From the NCBI RefSeq assembly GCF_004765815.2, contig NZ_ML974129.1:1-64000 (forward strand): 64,000 nucleotides of DNA. The letters run 5' to 3'. Numbering within the stretch: position 1 is the stretch's first letter; each line of letters starts with the position of its first letter. Below the pieces are notes generated by a model. The model worked only from the letters and a program-made list of their open reading frames with translations, did no database searches and was not told the origin of the DNA. Both the position numbers and the translations under genes were made by a program. Origin of the DNA: Halorussus salinus (GTDB taxonomy: Archaea; Halobacteriota; Halobacteria; Halobacteriales; Haladaptataceae). This document shows positions 25,781 through 35,090 of this stretch, piece by piece.

Positions 25781-26758
25781 ATGGAGTACACGACGCTCGG
25801 CGACACCGGCCTCGAAGTCTCGCGATTCTGCCTCGGGTGCATGAACTTCGGGAGCGACCGCGAGTGGATGATCGACGACGACGAGAAGAGCCACGAGATA
25901 ATCGACCGCGCCATCGACCTCGGTATCAACTTCCTCGACACCGCGAACGTCTACTCGCGCGGCGAGAGCGAGGAGATAGTCGGCGACGCCATCGCCGAGT
26001 ACGACCGCGAGGAGTTGGTGATAGCGACGAAGGTGTATGGGTCGATGGGCGAGGGACCGAACAAGCAGGGCCTCTCGCGCAAGCACATTCTAGACCAAGT
26101 GGAGGGGAGCTTACAGCGCCTCGACACCGACTACATCGACCTCTACCAGATTCACCGCTGGGACGACTCGACGCCCATCGAGGAGACCCTCCACGCGCTC
26201 GACCACCTCGTCGAGACCGGGAAAGTCCGGTACGTCGGTGCCTCCACGATGGCCGCGTGGCAGTTCACGAAGGCCCTCTACGAGAGCGACCTGAACGACT
26301 ACGCTCGGTTTGCCTGCATGCAACCCCAGTACAACCTCGTGGACCGCCAAGAGGAGGAGAACGTCCTGCCGGTCTGTGCAGACGAGGGAGTCGGCGTCAT
26401 CCCGTGGAGTCCCCTCGGCGGCGGGTTCCTGACCGGCAAGTACGACCGCGAGGACGACCCCGACGAGGGCCGGGCCGCGACCGACGAACACACCCACGAG
26501 CGGTTCACCGACGACAACTGGCAGGTGTTGGACGCGGTGCGAGAAGTCGCCGACGAGAGGGACGCGTCGCCCGCGCAGGTCAGTCTCGCGTGGCTCCTGC
26601 ACAAGGACGTGGTGGACGCGCCGATAATCGGCCCGCGGAGCATCGACCACTTAGAGGAGAACGTGGGCGCGCTCGATGTCGCGCTCGACGACGAGGAGAT
26701 GGAGCGACTCGAAGCGCCGTTAGAGCCAGCTTGGTCTCGCGTTATCGCGGACCTGTAG
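25781..26758 (+). CDS. aldo/keto reductase
   Basis: 325-aa NADP-type (beta/alpha)8 oxidoreductase of the YajO/voltage-channel-beta-like group. The catalytic tetrad is visible: Asp53 and Tyr58 in [11 protein letters not shown], Lys84 in IATKVYG and His125 in YQIHRWD. The C-terminal cofactor site has [13 protein letters not shown]. The start at 25781 gives [14 protein letters not shown], the usual N-terminus; GTG at 25766 is an alternative. Its place between TrmB and the sugar importer suggests action on a sugar or derived aldehyde, but that is inference. Confidence 0.93.
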   Translation: MEYTTLGDTGLEVSRFCLGCMNFGSDREWMIDDDEKSHEIIDRAIDLGINFLDTANVYSRGESEEIVGDAIAEYDREELVIATKVYGSMGEGPNKQGLSRKHILDQVEGSLQRLDTDYIDLYQIHRWDDSTPIEETLHALDHLVETGKVRYVGASTMAAWQFTKALYESDLNDYARFACMQPQYNLVDRQEEENVLPVCADEGVGVIPWSPLGGGFLTGKYDREDDPDEGRAATDEHTHERFTDDNWQVLDAVREVADERDASPAQVSLAWLLHKDVVDAPIIGPRSIDHLEENVGALDVALDDEEMERLEAPLEPAWSRVIADL

Positions 26759-26908
26759 CGTCCGAAATTGTCCCCTCAGACGCTCTTATTTCGACAATCC
26801 AGTATTAGAACTGTGGTGTACCCCCGCCGCTGAGGCGGACGGCCGCCACTCGACCCAACGACGCGAACGCGCTCGCGGAAAGCCGACCTTACTGTTGACA
26901 GCACACAA

Positions 26909-26920
26909 CTACAACCGTAG
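26909..26920. promoter_or_regulatory. candidate operator, CTAC-N4-GTAG palindrome
   Basis: The dyad ctac-aacc-gtag ends 14 nt before the TATA-like box of the sugar importer operon. The position fits an activator or repressor site of a sugar regulator such as the TrmB protein encoded upstream. No second copy of the motif was checked for systematically. Confidence 0.35.
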
Positions 26921-26934
26921 TTACTATCACAAGG

Positions 26935-26941
26935 ATATAAA
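26935..26941 (+). promoter_or_regulatory. TATA box of the sugar ABC importer operon
   Basis: ATATAAA is the best TATA match in this region and is centred 31 nt upstream of the ATG at 26969, consistent with a very short leader. Confidence 0.7.
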
Positions 26942-26968
26942 TGGGGAAACGTGGTCATACGCGTTGGA

Positions 26969-28486
26969 ATGGTTGACAGTAGTTCACACGAGTCCGACGG
27001 CCGAGACGGCAGCGTCTCCCGACGGAACTTCGTGCGAGCAGTGGGGGCATCGGGTGCGGCGGCAGGACTCGCCGGTTGCGTCGGTGGGGGTGACCCGGAG
27101 CAAACCGACACGAGCGGGACGATAGGAAACGTGGACAATCAGGGGCAGACGACGACGCTCCAGTGGGCCACCGACCCCGACTTCCAAGGGGCGACGTGGA
27201 ACGAGGAGCTTCAGCCGATTCTGTACAACAACGGACTGTCGAACGACATCGAGGTGAACGTCCTCGCGGGACCGTCGGTGACGGACAACCGCCGGGCGCA
27301 GTACCAGCAGTGGCTCTCGGCGGGCCGGAACAAACCGGACCTCCTCTACATCGACAGCGGGTGGACGATTCCGTTCATCGTCCGCAACCAGTTGCTGAAC
27401 CTGAGTCAGGCCGGGAACTTCGGCCAAGAACAGATGCAGCAGCTCGAAAACGAGTACTTCGAGGCCAGCGTCTCCACCGCGAGGGGACCGAACGGCGACC
27501 TGTTCGCCGTGCCGATGTTCCCCGACTTCCCGACGATGCAGTACAATAAGCAGTACCTGCGAAACGCGGGCTTCGGGCAGTCGGACTTCGACACGTGGGC
27601 CAGCGACTCGATGACGTGGCAGCGGTTCGCCGAAGTCACGAATCAGGCCAAGCAGAACAACGACATCCAGTACGGCTTCACGTTCCAAGCGAACGCCTAC
27701 GAGGGCCTGTCGTGCTGTGACTTCAACGAGTTCATGTCGAGTTGGGGCGGGGCGTACTTCGGCAACCCCGAACAGAACCTGTTCGGACCGGTCGGCGACC
27801 GACCCATCACCGTGAACGAACCGCAGGTGGTCAACGCCATCAAGATGGTCCGAACGTTCATCCACGGGTCGGACGCCAACAACACGCTAAACAACTATCA
27901 GGGTAACATCGCGCCCGCGGCGGTGATGCAGTGGACCGAGGAGCCCTCGCGGAAACCGTTCACGAACGGCGACGCCGCGATGCACCGCAACTGGCCCTAC
28001 GCCATCAACATCAGCGGGTCGGAGGACAACCTCGGGCAGGACCTCGGCGTGATGCCGATTCCGTACGCCAAGACCGCCCAAGAGGCGAAGTATCCGATGA
28101 CCGGCGGCCCGGTGGCGGCGCTGGGCGGGTGGCACAACGCGGTCAATCCCAACTCCAACAACACCGAGGCGGCCGTCGAGGTCATCAAAGCGATGATGAG
28201 CGACGAGTTCAAGTACAAGCTCTTCGAGGTGCTGGGCTTCCTCCCGCCGGAACCCCAACTGCTGACCTCCAGCCGGGCACAGGAAGTGCCCGTGATGGGC
28301 CGGTACGTCGAGCAGTTCCGCATCGCTGGCGAGAACGCGATTCCGCGCCCCGTCACGCCGGTTTGGCCCGCGCAGTCGGCCAAAATCGCCCAGCAGGTCA
28401 ACGGCGCGTTCGGTCAGGGCGGCAGACCCCAGCAGGCGATGACCCAGCTTCAGGCGCAGCTCGAAGCCATCGAATCGAGCGCGTAG
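26969..28486 (+). CDS. sugar ABC transporter substrate-binding lipoprotein
   Basis: 505-aa extracellular binding protein. The N-terminus has a Tat motif SRRNFVRAVG (17-26) and a lipobox LAGC with Cys37 as the likely lipid anchor, followed by a Gly/Asp/Thr linker. The rest has the size and fold pattern of cluster-1 extracellular solute-binding proteins for carbohydrates: DLLYIDSGWTIPF, DLFAVPMFPD and a late MTGGPVAALGGWH segment. It is the first gene of an importer operon with two permeases and an ATPase. The start at 26969 is chosen from the TATA spacing; an in-frame start lies 18 nt upstream. The sugar is unknown. Confidence 0.93.
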   Translation: MVDSSSHESDGRDGSVSRRNFVRAVGASGAAAGLAGCVGGGDPEQTDTSGTIGNVDNQGQTTTLQWATDPDFQGATWNEELQPILYNNGLSNDIEVNVLAGPSVTDNRRAQYQQWLSAGRNKPDLLYIDSGWTIPFIVRNQLLNLSQAGNFGQEQMQQLENEYFEASVSTARGPNGDLFAVPMFPDFPTMQYNKQYLRNAGFGQSDFDTWASDSMTWQRFAEVTNQAKQNNDIQYGFTFQANAYEGLSCCDFNEFMSSWGGAYFGNPEQNLFGPVGDRPITVNEPQVVNAIKMVRTFIHGSDANNTLNNYQGNIAPAAVMQWTEEPSRKPFTNGDAAMHRNWPYAINISGSEDNLGQDLGVMPIPYAKTAQEAKYPMTGGPVAALGGWHNAVNPNSNNTEAAVEVIKAMMSDEFKYKLFEVLGFLPPEPQLLTSSRAQEVPVMGRYVEQFRIAGENAIPRPVTPVWPAQSAKIAQQVNGAFGQGGRPQQAMTQLQAQLEAIESSA

Positions 28487-28519
28487 ACGTTCCAAAGACA
28501 AACAATCCCACACATTTTC

Positions 28520-29503
28520 ATGTCAACGACTGACGAAGGGGTTCGTGAATCCCGGCGGTCGGGGCCGTACGTCGCGGTAGTCCGCTGGATGGAGAACCTC
28601 AGCGACACCCAGTTCGCGTACCTGCTGTTGACGCCGGTGCTGTTGTTGCTCGGCCTCATCGCGTTCTGGCCGCTGTTGAGTACGTTCCGGATGTCGCTGT
28701 TCGCCGACAACCTCGTGGGGAGCGCCGCGCTCGGGGAGTTCGTCGGGCTGGAGAACTACGTCGCACTCCTGACCGGCGAGCGCGACGCGCTGTTGGTCAG
28801 ACCGTTCTTCGACCCGGCGACGCCGTTCCAGAGCGCCCTGACGGTGACGCTCATCTTCACCGTGGTTAGCGTCTTCTTCGAGACCATCGTCGGGTTCGGA
28901 CAGGCGCTGGTCTTGGACCAAGACTTCCGGGGCCGACGGTGGGTTCGGGTCGCTATCATCATCCCGTGGGCGGTTCCCATCGTGATTCAGGGGATGATCT
29001 TCTTCCTGCTGTTCCAACCGAACATCGGGTTCCTCGTGGACCCGCTCCAGAGTTTGGGCGTCTTCACCTCAACGCCGCTGTCGAACTCGGTGGACTCGCT
29101 CATCATCCTCGTGGTCGCGGACGTGTGGAAGACCTCGGCGTTCATGGCGCTCATCATCCTCGCCGGACTCCAGAGCGTCGATCGGAGCCTCTACGACGTG
29201 GGGCGAGTCGCTGGCGCGTCGAAGTACCAACAGTTCCGGATGATTACCCTGCCGCTGGTCCTGCCGTCGGTGCTGGTCGCGATGCTGTTCCGGACCATCG
29301 GCGCGATGCGTATCTACGGTCTCATCGAGACGGTCGTGGGGTGTAACACGGTGCCATCGCTGTCGTGTCTCGTCGTCACGACCTTCCGCGGGTCGCGGAT
29401 GTACGGGACTTCGGCGGCGGTCGCGTTCATCACGGCGGGACTCATCGGTATCGTGGTCTCGGTGTACATCGTCAAGTACGCGGACACGGAGACGGGAGGC
29501 TAA
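28520..29503 (+). CDS. sugar ABC transporter permease (MalF-like)
   Basis: 327-aa inner permease with about six transmembrane helices; the first follows a 33-residue cytoplasmic N-terminus (AYLLLTPVLLLLGLIAF). The EAA loop that docks the ATPase is seen as DVGRVAGASKYQQFRMI near residues 232-248. It follows the binding protein by 33 nt and precedes the second permease by 2 nt, so it is in the same operon. Confidence 0.93.
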   Translation: MSTTDEGVRESRRSGPYVAVVRWMENLSDTQFAYLLLTPVLLLLGLIAFWPLLSTFRMSLFADNLVGSAALGEFVGLENYVALLTGERDALLVRPFFDPATPFQSALTVTLIFTVVSVFFETIVGFGQALVLDQDFRGRRWVRVAIIIPWAVPIVIQGMIFFLLFQPNIGFLVDPLQSLGVFTSTPLSNSVDSLIILVVADVWKTSAFMALIILAGLQSVDRSLYDVGRVAGASKYQQFRMITLPLVLPSVLVAMLFRTIGAMRIYGLIETVVGCNTVPSLSCLVVTTFRGSRMYGTSAAVAFITAGLIGIVVSVYIVKYADTETGG

Positions 29504-29505
29504 CG

Positions 29506-30429
29506 ATGGCTACGGAAACAGATTCCAGCAAAGGTGCGTTCTCGCGGTGGGCAGACTCGGCGATACAGAATCCGGGGAAGGTGTATCGGGCGATGTTCTA
29601 CGTCGCCATGATATTCTTCCTGTTCACCACCTTGTTCCCGTTCTACTGGCTACTGGTGCTGGCTCTCACGCCGAACGAGGCTATCACTAGCTTCGGCTTC
29701 CCGCCGGTTCCCCACGGGTTCAACCCCGGCGCGTTCGTGGAGGTGTTCACGACGGTCCCGTTCCACCTCTACATGTTCAACAGCTTCGTCCTCGGCATCG
29801 CCACGACCGCTATCGTGTTGGTACTGGCGAGTCTGGCGGGCTACGTGTTCGGACGGCTCGACTTTCCGGGGAAGGGCGCGCTGATGTTGCTGATACTGGC
29901 GGTGTCGTACTTCCCGCCAGCGGCGTTCATCATCCCGCTGTTCCGACTGTTCACCGGCAACATCTCGCTGTTGGGCGTGTCGAGTCCGAACCTGTTCAAC
30001 ACCCCCTTCTCCATGATACTGCCGTTCAGCGCGCTGTTCATGCCGCTGTCGATATTCATCCTCTCGACGTTCTACGGCCAGATTCCGGACGGGCTGGAGG
30101 ACGCCGCGCGCATCGAGGGGACGACGCGGCTCGGGGCGCTGTTCCGGGTCATCATGCCCTTGTCGGCTCCGGGAGTCGCCACCGCGGGCGTGTTGACGTT
30201 CATCTCGGTGTACAACGAGTTCTTCTTCTCGTTCCTGATGACCTCGGGCGAGGCCCAGAGCTGGGCACCCATCGTCTGGGGCATCCTGAGCTATCAGGGC
30301 CAGTACACGCAGTTGTACAATCTCATGGCGGCCGCGAGCATCGTCGGGGTCCTACCCGTTGCCATCCTCGTCGTCGTCGCGCAGGAGAAAATCGTCAGCG
30401 GACTCACCGCAGGAGCGCTCAAGGAGTGA
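29506..30429 (+). CDS. sugar ABC transporter permease (MalG-like)
   Basis: 307-aa permease with about six transmembrane helices. The EAA motif reads LEDAARIEGTTRLGALFRVI (about residues 197-216). The C-terminus ends VSGLTAGALKE, like other MalG-type permeases (GLTAGAVKG). The ATG at 29506 lies 2 nt after the stop of the first permease; the open frame further upstream is only the shadow of that gene. Confidence 0.93.
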   Translation: MATETDSSKGAFSRWADSAIQNPGKVYRAMFYVAMIFFLFTTLFPFYWLLVLALTPNEAITSFGFPPVPHGFNPGAFVEVFTTVPFHLYMFNSFVLGIATTAIVLVLASLAGYVFGRLDFPGKGALMLLILAVSYFPPAAFIIPLFRLFTGNISLLGVSSPNLFNTPFSMILPFSALFMPLSIFILSTFYGQIPDGLEDAARIEGTTRLGALFRVIMPLSAPGVATAGVLTFISVYNEFFFSFLMTSGEAQSWAPIVWGILSYQGQYTQLYNLMAAASIVGVLPVAILVVVAQEKIVSGLTAGALKE

Positions 30430-30435
30430 TTCACA

Positions 30436-31635
30436 ATGGGTAAAGTCATTTTGGACGATGTCACGAAACGCTACGCGGACGTAACGGCAGTCGACAACAT
30501 GAACCTCGAAATCGAGGACGGCGAGTTCGTTACCCTCGTCGGCCCGTCGGGGTGTGGGAAGTCCACCACGCTGGAGACCATCGCGGGGTTGACCATCCCC
30601 ACGTCCGGCACCATCACCATCGCGGAGCGCGATGTGACGAACCTGCCGCCGAAGGACAGGGGGATAGCGATGGTGTTCCAGAACATCGCGCTGTTTCCCC
30701 ACATGGACGTGTACGACAACATCAGCTTCGGCCTCCGGTTGCGCGATTACCCGAAAGACGAGATAGACCGCCGGGTCGATCGAGCGTCGGACATCGTGCA
30801 GTTGGAAGGAATGTTAGAGCGGATGCCCGACGAGATGTCGGGCGGTCAACGCCAGCGCGTCGCTATCGCTCGCGCAATCGTGCGGGAACCGGAAGTGTTC
30901 CTGATGGACGAACCGCTGGCAAATCTGGACGCGAAACTGCGCGTCCACATGCGGACGGAACTCCAGCGCCTCCACAAAGAACTGGACACCACCATCATCT
31001 ACGTGACCCACGACCAAGCCGAGGCGATGACGATGTCCGACCGCATCGCCATCATCGACGGCGGCGAACTCCAACAGATCGACCCGCCGCTGGTCTGTTA
31101 CAACGAACCGGCGAACCTCTTCGTCGCCGGGTTCATCGGCTCGCCCTCGATGAACTTCGTCGAGGGCGAAGTCACCGCGACGGGCCTCTCGACGCCCGAT
31201 TTTAACGTGGACTTCGACACCACGCAACTCTCGGGCGTCACCGAGGGCGACCACCTGACGCTCGGCGTCCGGCCCGAAGACGTGTATCTCCGCGAGAAGG
31301 GTCGGGAGATCGCCAACCCGACTCAGGCGATTCAGGCCCGGACCGACGTGTTGGAGCCGATGGGCGACGAGATATTCGTCTACCTGCTGACCGGCGACGC
31401 CGCGGAACCGCAGTTGGAGACCGAGGGCGACGAGGCCGAGATGCCACAGAACCAACTGCTGATGAGCGTCGACCCCTCGTCGGACATCGAGAGCGAACAG
31501 GACGTGGAGGTCGTCCTCGACCGCGAGCGCGTCCACCTCTTCGACACCGAGACCGGCGAAGCCATCAGCCACAGCCTCGAATTCGCGGCGGCCGAACCGA
31601 GCGCGACCGAGACAGAAGCGGAGGGCGACGACTGA
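30436..31635 (+). CDS. sugar ABC transporter ATPase (MalK/UgpC type)
   Basis: 399-aa ATP-binding subunit. Walker A GPSGCGKST (36-44), the signature MSGGQRQR (about 134-141), Walker B VFLMDEPLANLDAK (about 154-167) and the switch His in YVTHDQAEAMT are all intact. A C-terminal TOBE/OB regulatory domain (about 235-385) marks it as a MalK/UgpC/MsmX type rather than a peptide transporter ATPase. It sits 6 nt after the second permease. The acidic tail (about 380-399) is longer than usual and halophile-like. Confidence 0.95.
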   Translation: MGKVILDDVTKRYADVTAVDNMNLEIEDGEFVTLVGPSGCGKSTTLETIAGLTIPTSGTITIAERDVTNLPPKDRGIAMVFQNIALFPHMDVYDNISFGLRLRDYPKDEIDRRVDRASDIVQLEGMLERMPDEMSGGQRQRVAIARAIVREPEVFLMDEPLANLDAKLRVHMRTELQRLHKELDTTIIYVTHDQAEAMTMSDRIAIIDGGELQQIDPPLVCYNEPANLFVAGFIGSPSMNFVEGEVTATGLSTPDFNVDFDTTQLSGVTEGDHLTLGVRPEDVYLREKGREIANPTQAIQARTDVLEPMGDEIFVYLLTGDAAEPQLETEGDEAEMPQNQLLMSVDPSSDIESEQDVEVVLDRERVHLFDTETGEAISHSLEFAAAEPSATETEAEGDD

Positions 31636-31838
31636 TGGTCACGACGCTCGGCTGGCTCTACCTCGTCGGCGGGACGGTCCTGTTCTTCTTCTGGGCGTAC
31701 GGCATCGTGTCGTTCGCCTTCGACTGCAAGAACAAGTTCCTTCCCGCGATTCGGACGTTCGTGGCCAACCGCCGGGCGCAGAAAGAAGAATCCGAGCGCG
31801 AGAGCGAGCGCGAGGAGGCCGAGCGCCAGTTGTACTGA
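31635..31838 (+). CDS. small single-span membrane protein coupled to the ABC ATPase
   Basis: 67-aa protein. One hydrophobic helix (about 6-28, LYLVGGTVLFFFWAYGIVSFAF) is followed by a basic stretch and a strongly charged Glu/Arg helix (about 48-66) likely to be in the cytoplasm. Its ATG overlaps the TGA of the ATPase gene (TGATG), so translation is coupled. I recognise no family. It may stabilise or regulate the importer. Confidence 0.8.
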   Translation: MVTTLGWLYLVGGTVLFFFWAYGIVSFAFDCKNKFLPAIRTFVANRRAQKEESERESEREEAERQLY

Positions 31839-32048
31839 TGTGGCGACCCGACGGACGACGGACGGGGCGGTCCCGGCGACGGTGGGCCGACTGCGAACCG
31901 ACCGGACCCTCCTCGGGCGGACTGCGAACGGCGGGGAGACTACCGGACGCTGCCCGAGCGCGTCCGGTGGCGCTACGTTTCCGCTCGTTGATGGACGACC
32001 GAACAGAAAAGCCTAACAACGATTCACGGTTGCCTACCACTAGTAACT

Positions 32049-33122
32049 ATGTCTGCTACGAATGAGCCGGTTCGCGTCGGATTCGTCGGCCTCGGAAACA
32101 TCGGTCACTACCACGCCGACCGCCTCGTGGACTTGGACGGCGTCGATATCGTGGGCGGCGTCGATATCAATCCCGACGCGCGAGCGCGCTTCGCCGAGAA
32201 GTACGGCGTCGAATCGTACGAGAGCTACGAGGACCTCTACAGCGCCGCGGTGGACGCGGTCGTCGTCACCACGCCGAACAAGTTCCACGAGGAGTACGCG
32301 GTCGCGGCCCTCCGGAGCGGCCTCGACGTACTCCTCGAAAAACCGCTCGCCCACTCGCTGGAGAGCGCCGAGCGCATCGCCGAGGCGGCAAACAACGCCG
32401 AGGGCTTCTGCATGGTCGGGTTCCACAACCGCTTCCGGAACCCGGTCGAGGTCGTGAAAGCCTACCAAGAGGAGGGCCGGTTCGGTCGGACCCGCCACGT
32501 CGAGGCGAACTTCATCCGACGACGCGGCATCCCCGGCCGCGGGTCGTGGTTCACCAACAGCGAAATCGCGGGCGGCGGCGCGCTCATCGACATCGGCGTC
32601 CACGCCATCGACCTCTCGCTACACTTCCACGACTTCCCGACGGTCGAGGAGGTCTCGGGCACGATTCGCTCGCAGTTCGGGTCGCGCGACGACTACGCCT
32701 ACCTCGAAATGTGGGGCGAGGACGCCCAGTCGGGCGAGTTCTCGGTGGACGACTCGGTGAGCGCGTTCATCCGCTGTGAGGGCGGCAAGACCATCGCGCT
32801 GGAGGTCGCGTGGGCCGCCAACCGCTCGCCCAACGAGGAGTACATCGTCCGCGGGACGGAAGCGGGCGCGACCTTCGACAAGGGCGACGACAGCCTCACG
32901 CTCCACGAGACGGGGCGACAGGGCACCGACCACTTCTCGGATTCGGAGATTCAGACCCGCCACGAGGACGCCCACAAGGCCGAACAGCGCATCTTCTTCG
33001 AGGCGGTCCGCGACGGCGTGGCCCCGACGATGAACACTGTCGAGCAGGCGCTGGAAGTCCAGCGCGTCATCGACGCCATCTACCGCTCCCACGAGGAGGG
33101 GCGCGCGATTCAGCTCGGATAG
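32049..33122 (+). CDS. Gfo/Idh/MocA family oxidoreductase
   Basis: 357-aa NAD(P)-dependent dehydrogenase. The Rossmann motif is GFVGLGNIGHYHADR (11-25) and the catalytic Lys98 lies in the LLEKPLA block; a C-terminal alpha/beta domain has GGGALIDIGVHAIDL with the usual Asp/His. Substrates in this family are sugars, inositols or biliverdin. It lies 210 nt after the importer's last gene, with a TATA-like region near 32015, so it may have its own promoter yet still serve the same sugar pathway. Confidence 0.92.
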   Translation: MSATNEPVRVGFVGLGNIGHYHADRLVDLDGVDIVGGVDINPDARARFAEKYGVESYESYEDLYSAAVDAVVVTTPNKFHEEYAVAALRSGLDVLLEKPLAHSLESAERIAEAANNAEGFCMVGFHNRFRNPVEVVKAYQEEGRFGRTRHVEANFIRRRGIPGRGSWFTNSEIAGGGALIDIGVHAIDLSLHFHDFPTVEEVSGTIRSQFGSRDDYAYLEMWGEDAQSGEFSVDDSVSAFIRCEGGKTIALEVAWAANRSPNEEYIVRGTEAGATFDKGDDSLTLHETGRQGTDHFSDSEIQTRHEDAHKAEQRIFFEAVRDGVAPTMNTVEQALEVQRVIDAIYRSHEEGRAIQLG

Positions 33123-33222
33123 CTGAAGAGAAACCTCTGTCTGTCCTATAGGTTTCTACGTCTGTGTTTTAGATTCCTGTGTGTTGTTCGAGAAGCTATC
33201 GGTCTCGTCGTGCCGACCCGCG

Positions 33223-34158
33223 TCAGAAGGCGACCGTCCCGGTTTCGACCGCGAAGACGGCGGCGTCGTGCGCCAGCGAGAGGCTGAAATACGCGAGTGC
33301 GGGCACCGCGAGCGAGGAGGTCCGCGCGTAGGTCACCGCCGCGAGCGCGAGGACGACCACCTGTGTCGCCGCGAACAGCGCGCCGGTCGCGGACCCGACG
33401 GCGGCGACGGCCGAGAACAGGACCGCGCCGCCGACCGCCAGCACGGGCACCGCCGCGAGATAGCGGACCCACCCGCGGTCGGCCCGGTCCGCGCCGACGA
33501 GCGCGACGCCGACCGCGAGCGCGAACAGGACCGCGCCCGCGAGTCGCCCGCGGTCGGGAACCGGCGACAGTCCGGTCCCGCCCTGCGTTCCGACCAGCAG
33601 GAACGCTGTCGTCGCCGTCGTCAGCACCGCGGCGGCGTCGCGGCCGACGGCGCGCTCGAAACTCCCCTGCACGAGGACCTGACAGACGAGGAGATAGCTC
33701 GGCACGCCGACCAGCAGGCCCAGTCCGGTGACGACCGCGACCGGCCGGAGCGCCACGCCGGGGGCGTAACTCGTCCGCGCCAGCGAACTGTACGAGACGC
33801 CCGTGGCGTCGCCGACCAACGCGGTGAGCGCGACGAGGAGGGCCGGAACCGCGAGCGCCTCGACGAGCGCGGGGGTCTCCTCGCGGGTCGGCAGCGAGAC
33901 TCGCACGTCGATGCCTCGACGCGTCGCGTAGGTGCCGACGAGCAGGCCGAGTACGGCGAGCAAGACGGTGCTGTGGACTAGTCCATCGACGAGAAGACCG
34001 CCGGGGAGCGCGACGAGGCCCCGGACGCGGGTCGTGACGGCGGCGACGCTTCGGAACGCGAGGGCGAACCCGACCGTCGCGGCGACGGCGAGTCCGAACT
34101 CGGCCGCGAGCGGGTGGTCTGCTCGGTCGAAGACCGGAGTCGAGTCGGAGGTGGCCAT
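33223..34158 (-). CDS. haloarchaeal polytopic membrane protein
   Basis: 311-aa protein with about eight to nine hydrophobic segments and short Arg/Asp loops. The sequence is Ala/Val/Leu rich with no conserved polar motif that I recognise. Its start ATG at 34158 is next to an A/T-rich region (ttgtaataaacgc) on the plus strand, a plausible TATA for the minus-strand gene. It is alone on this strand. No function can be assigned. Confidence 0.72.
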   Translation of the reverse strand: MATSDSTPVFDRADHPLAAEFGLAVAATVGFALAFRSVAAVTTRVRGLVALPGGLLVDGLVHSTVLLAVLGLLVGTYATRRGIDVRVSLPTREETPALVEALAVPALLVALTALVGDATGVSYSSLARTSYAPGVALRPVAVVTGLGLLVGVPSYLLVCQVLVQGSFERAVGRDAAAVLTTATTAFLLVGTQGGTGLSPVPDRGRLAGAVLFALAVGVALVGADRADRGWVRYLAAVPVLAVGGAVLFSAVAAVGSATGALFAATQVVVLALAAVTYARTSSLAVPALAYFSLSLAHDAAVFAVETGTVAF

Positions 34159-34265
34159 GCCGTTAACTGTTCAGCCCGTTGTAATAAACGCCCGCCACGA
34201 ACTCGACATGACCCGTCGCTCCTCGAAGCGCAACCTCGAAACCCCACGACGGCCAACGAGGGCGT

Positions 34266-34853
34266 ATGTACGAAGTCGAAGTCAAGGTCCCGGCCGACCA
34301 CGCGGCCGTCCGGGAACGCCTCGACGCGCTCGGGGCCGACCCGGTGAACGCCGTCGAACAGGAAGACACCTACTACGACGCGCCCCACCGCGAGTTCGCC
34401 GAGACCGACGAGGCGTTGCGAGTCCGCCGGGAGACGGTCCACAGCGTCGGCGAAGCGAGCGACGAGGCCACCGAAGACGCCGACGAGTTCGCGGAACTCA
34501 CCTACAAGGGACCGCTCGTGGAGGCCGAGTCGAAGACGCGCCGGGAAATCGAGACCGAGGTGGCGGAGGTCGAGGTCACGGGCGACCTCCTCGGGGCGCT
34601 CGGGTTCGACCCCGCCGCCACGGTCCGCAAGGAGCGCGAGCGGTTCGCGCTCGACGGCTACACCGTCACCCTCGACGCGGTGGTGGGGTTGGGCGAGTTC
34701 GTGGAAGTCGAGACCGAGGTCGCCGACGAGGAGTCCGTCGAAGCGGCCCGCGACGAGGCGTTCGAGGTGTTGCGGAAACTGGGACTGGACCCCGACGACC
34801 AGATTCGGACCTCGTATCTGGGGCTGTTGCTGGAACAGGAGTCGGAAGCGTAG
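34266..34853 (+). CDS. CYTH-domain protein (class IV adenylate cyclase/thiamine triphosphatase superfamily)
   Basis: 195-aa protein. The defining ExExK motif is at the very N-terminus (E3, E5, K7 in MYEVEVKV). Further tunnel residues are seen in ALRVRRE, ELTYKGP, KTRREIETEV and the ERFALDGYTVTLDAVVGLGEFVEVE region, read as separate strands. Archaeal members may be cyclase-like or tripolyphosphatases; the sequence does not decide which. It stands alone upstream of the SAM synthetase gene. Confidence 0.9.
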   Translation: MYEVEVKVPADHAAVRERLDALGADPVNAVEQEDTYYDAPHREFAETDEALRVRRETVHSVGEASDEATEDADEFAELTYKGPLVEAESKTRREIETEVAEVEVTGDLLGALGFDPAATVRKERERFALDGYTVTLDAVVGLGEFVEVETEVADEESVEAARDEAFEVLRKLGLDPDDQIRTSYLGLLLEQESEA

Positions 34854-35057
34854 TCTCGTGCTTCGGGCCGGTTTCGGTCGGGAGGTCGTACCCGCCCGCG
34901 CCGGAAGGCGAGCCGCCGCGAACGCGGCGCAATATTTGCGGCGACCGGTATCACTCGTGTTCGACCCTCTCGACGCCTGTCGAGCCTACAGAGCGTAACG
35001 ACCGCCGTACCGATAGATAACCCGAGGTAATCCAGCATACCGATTTTCTTTTCGCAA

Positions 35058-35064
35058 GTTATAG
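35058..35064 (+). promoter_or_regulatory. TATA-like box upstream of SAM synthetase
   Basis: GTTATAG is centred about 30 nt before the ATG at 35091. The 237-nt gap between the CYTH gene and this gene shows no other feature. Confidence 0.55.
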
Positions 35065-35090
35065 AATCCGCGACCGGATACGTTGGGGTA

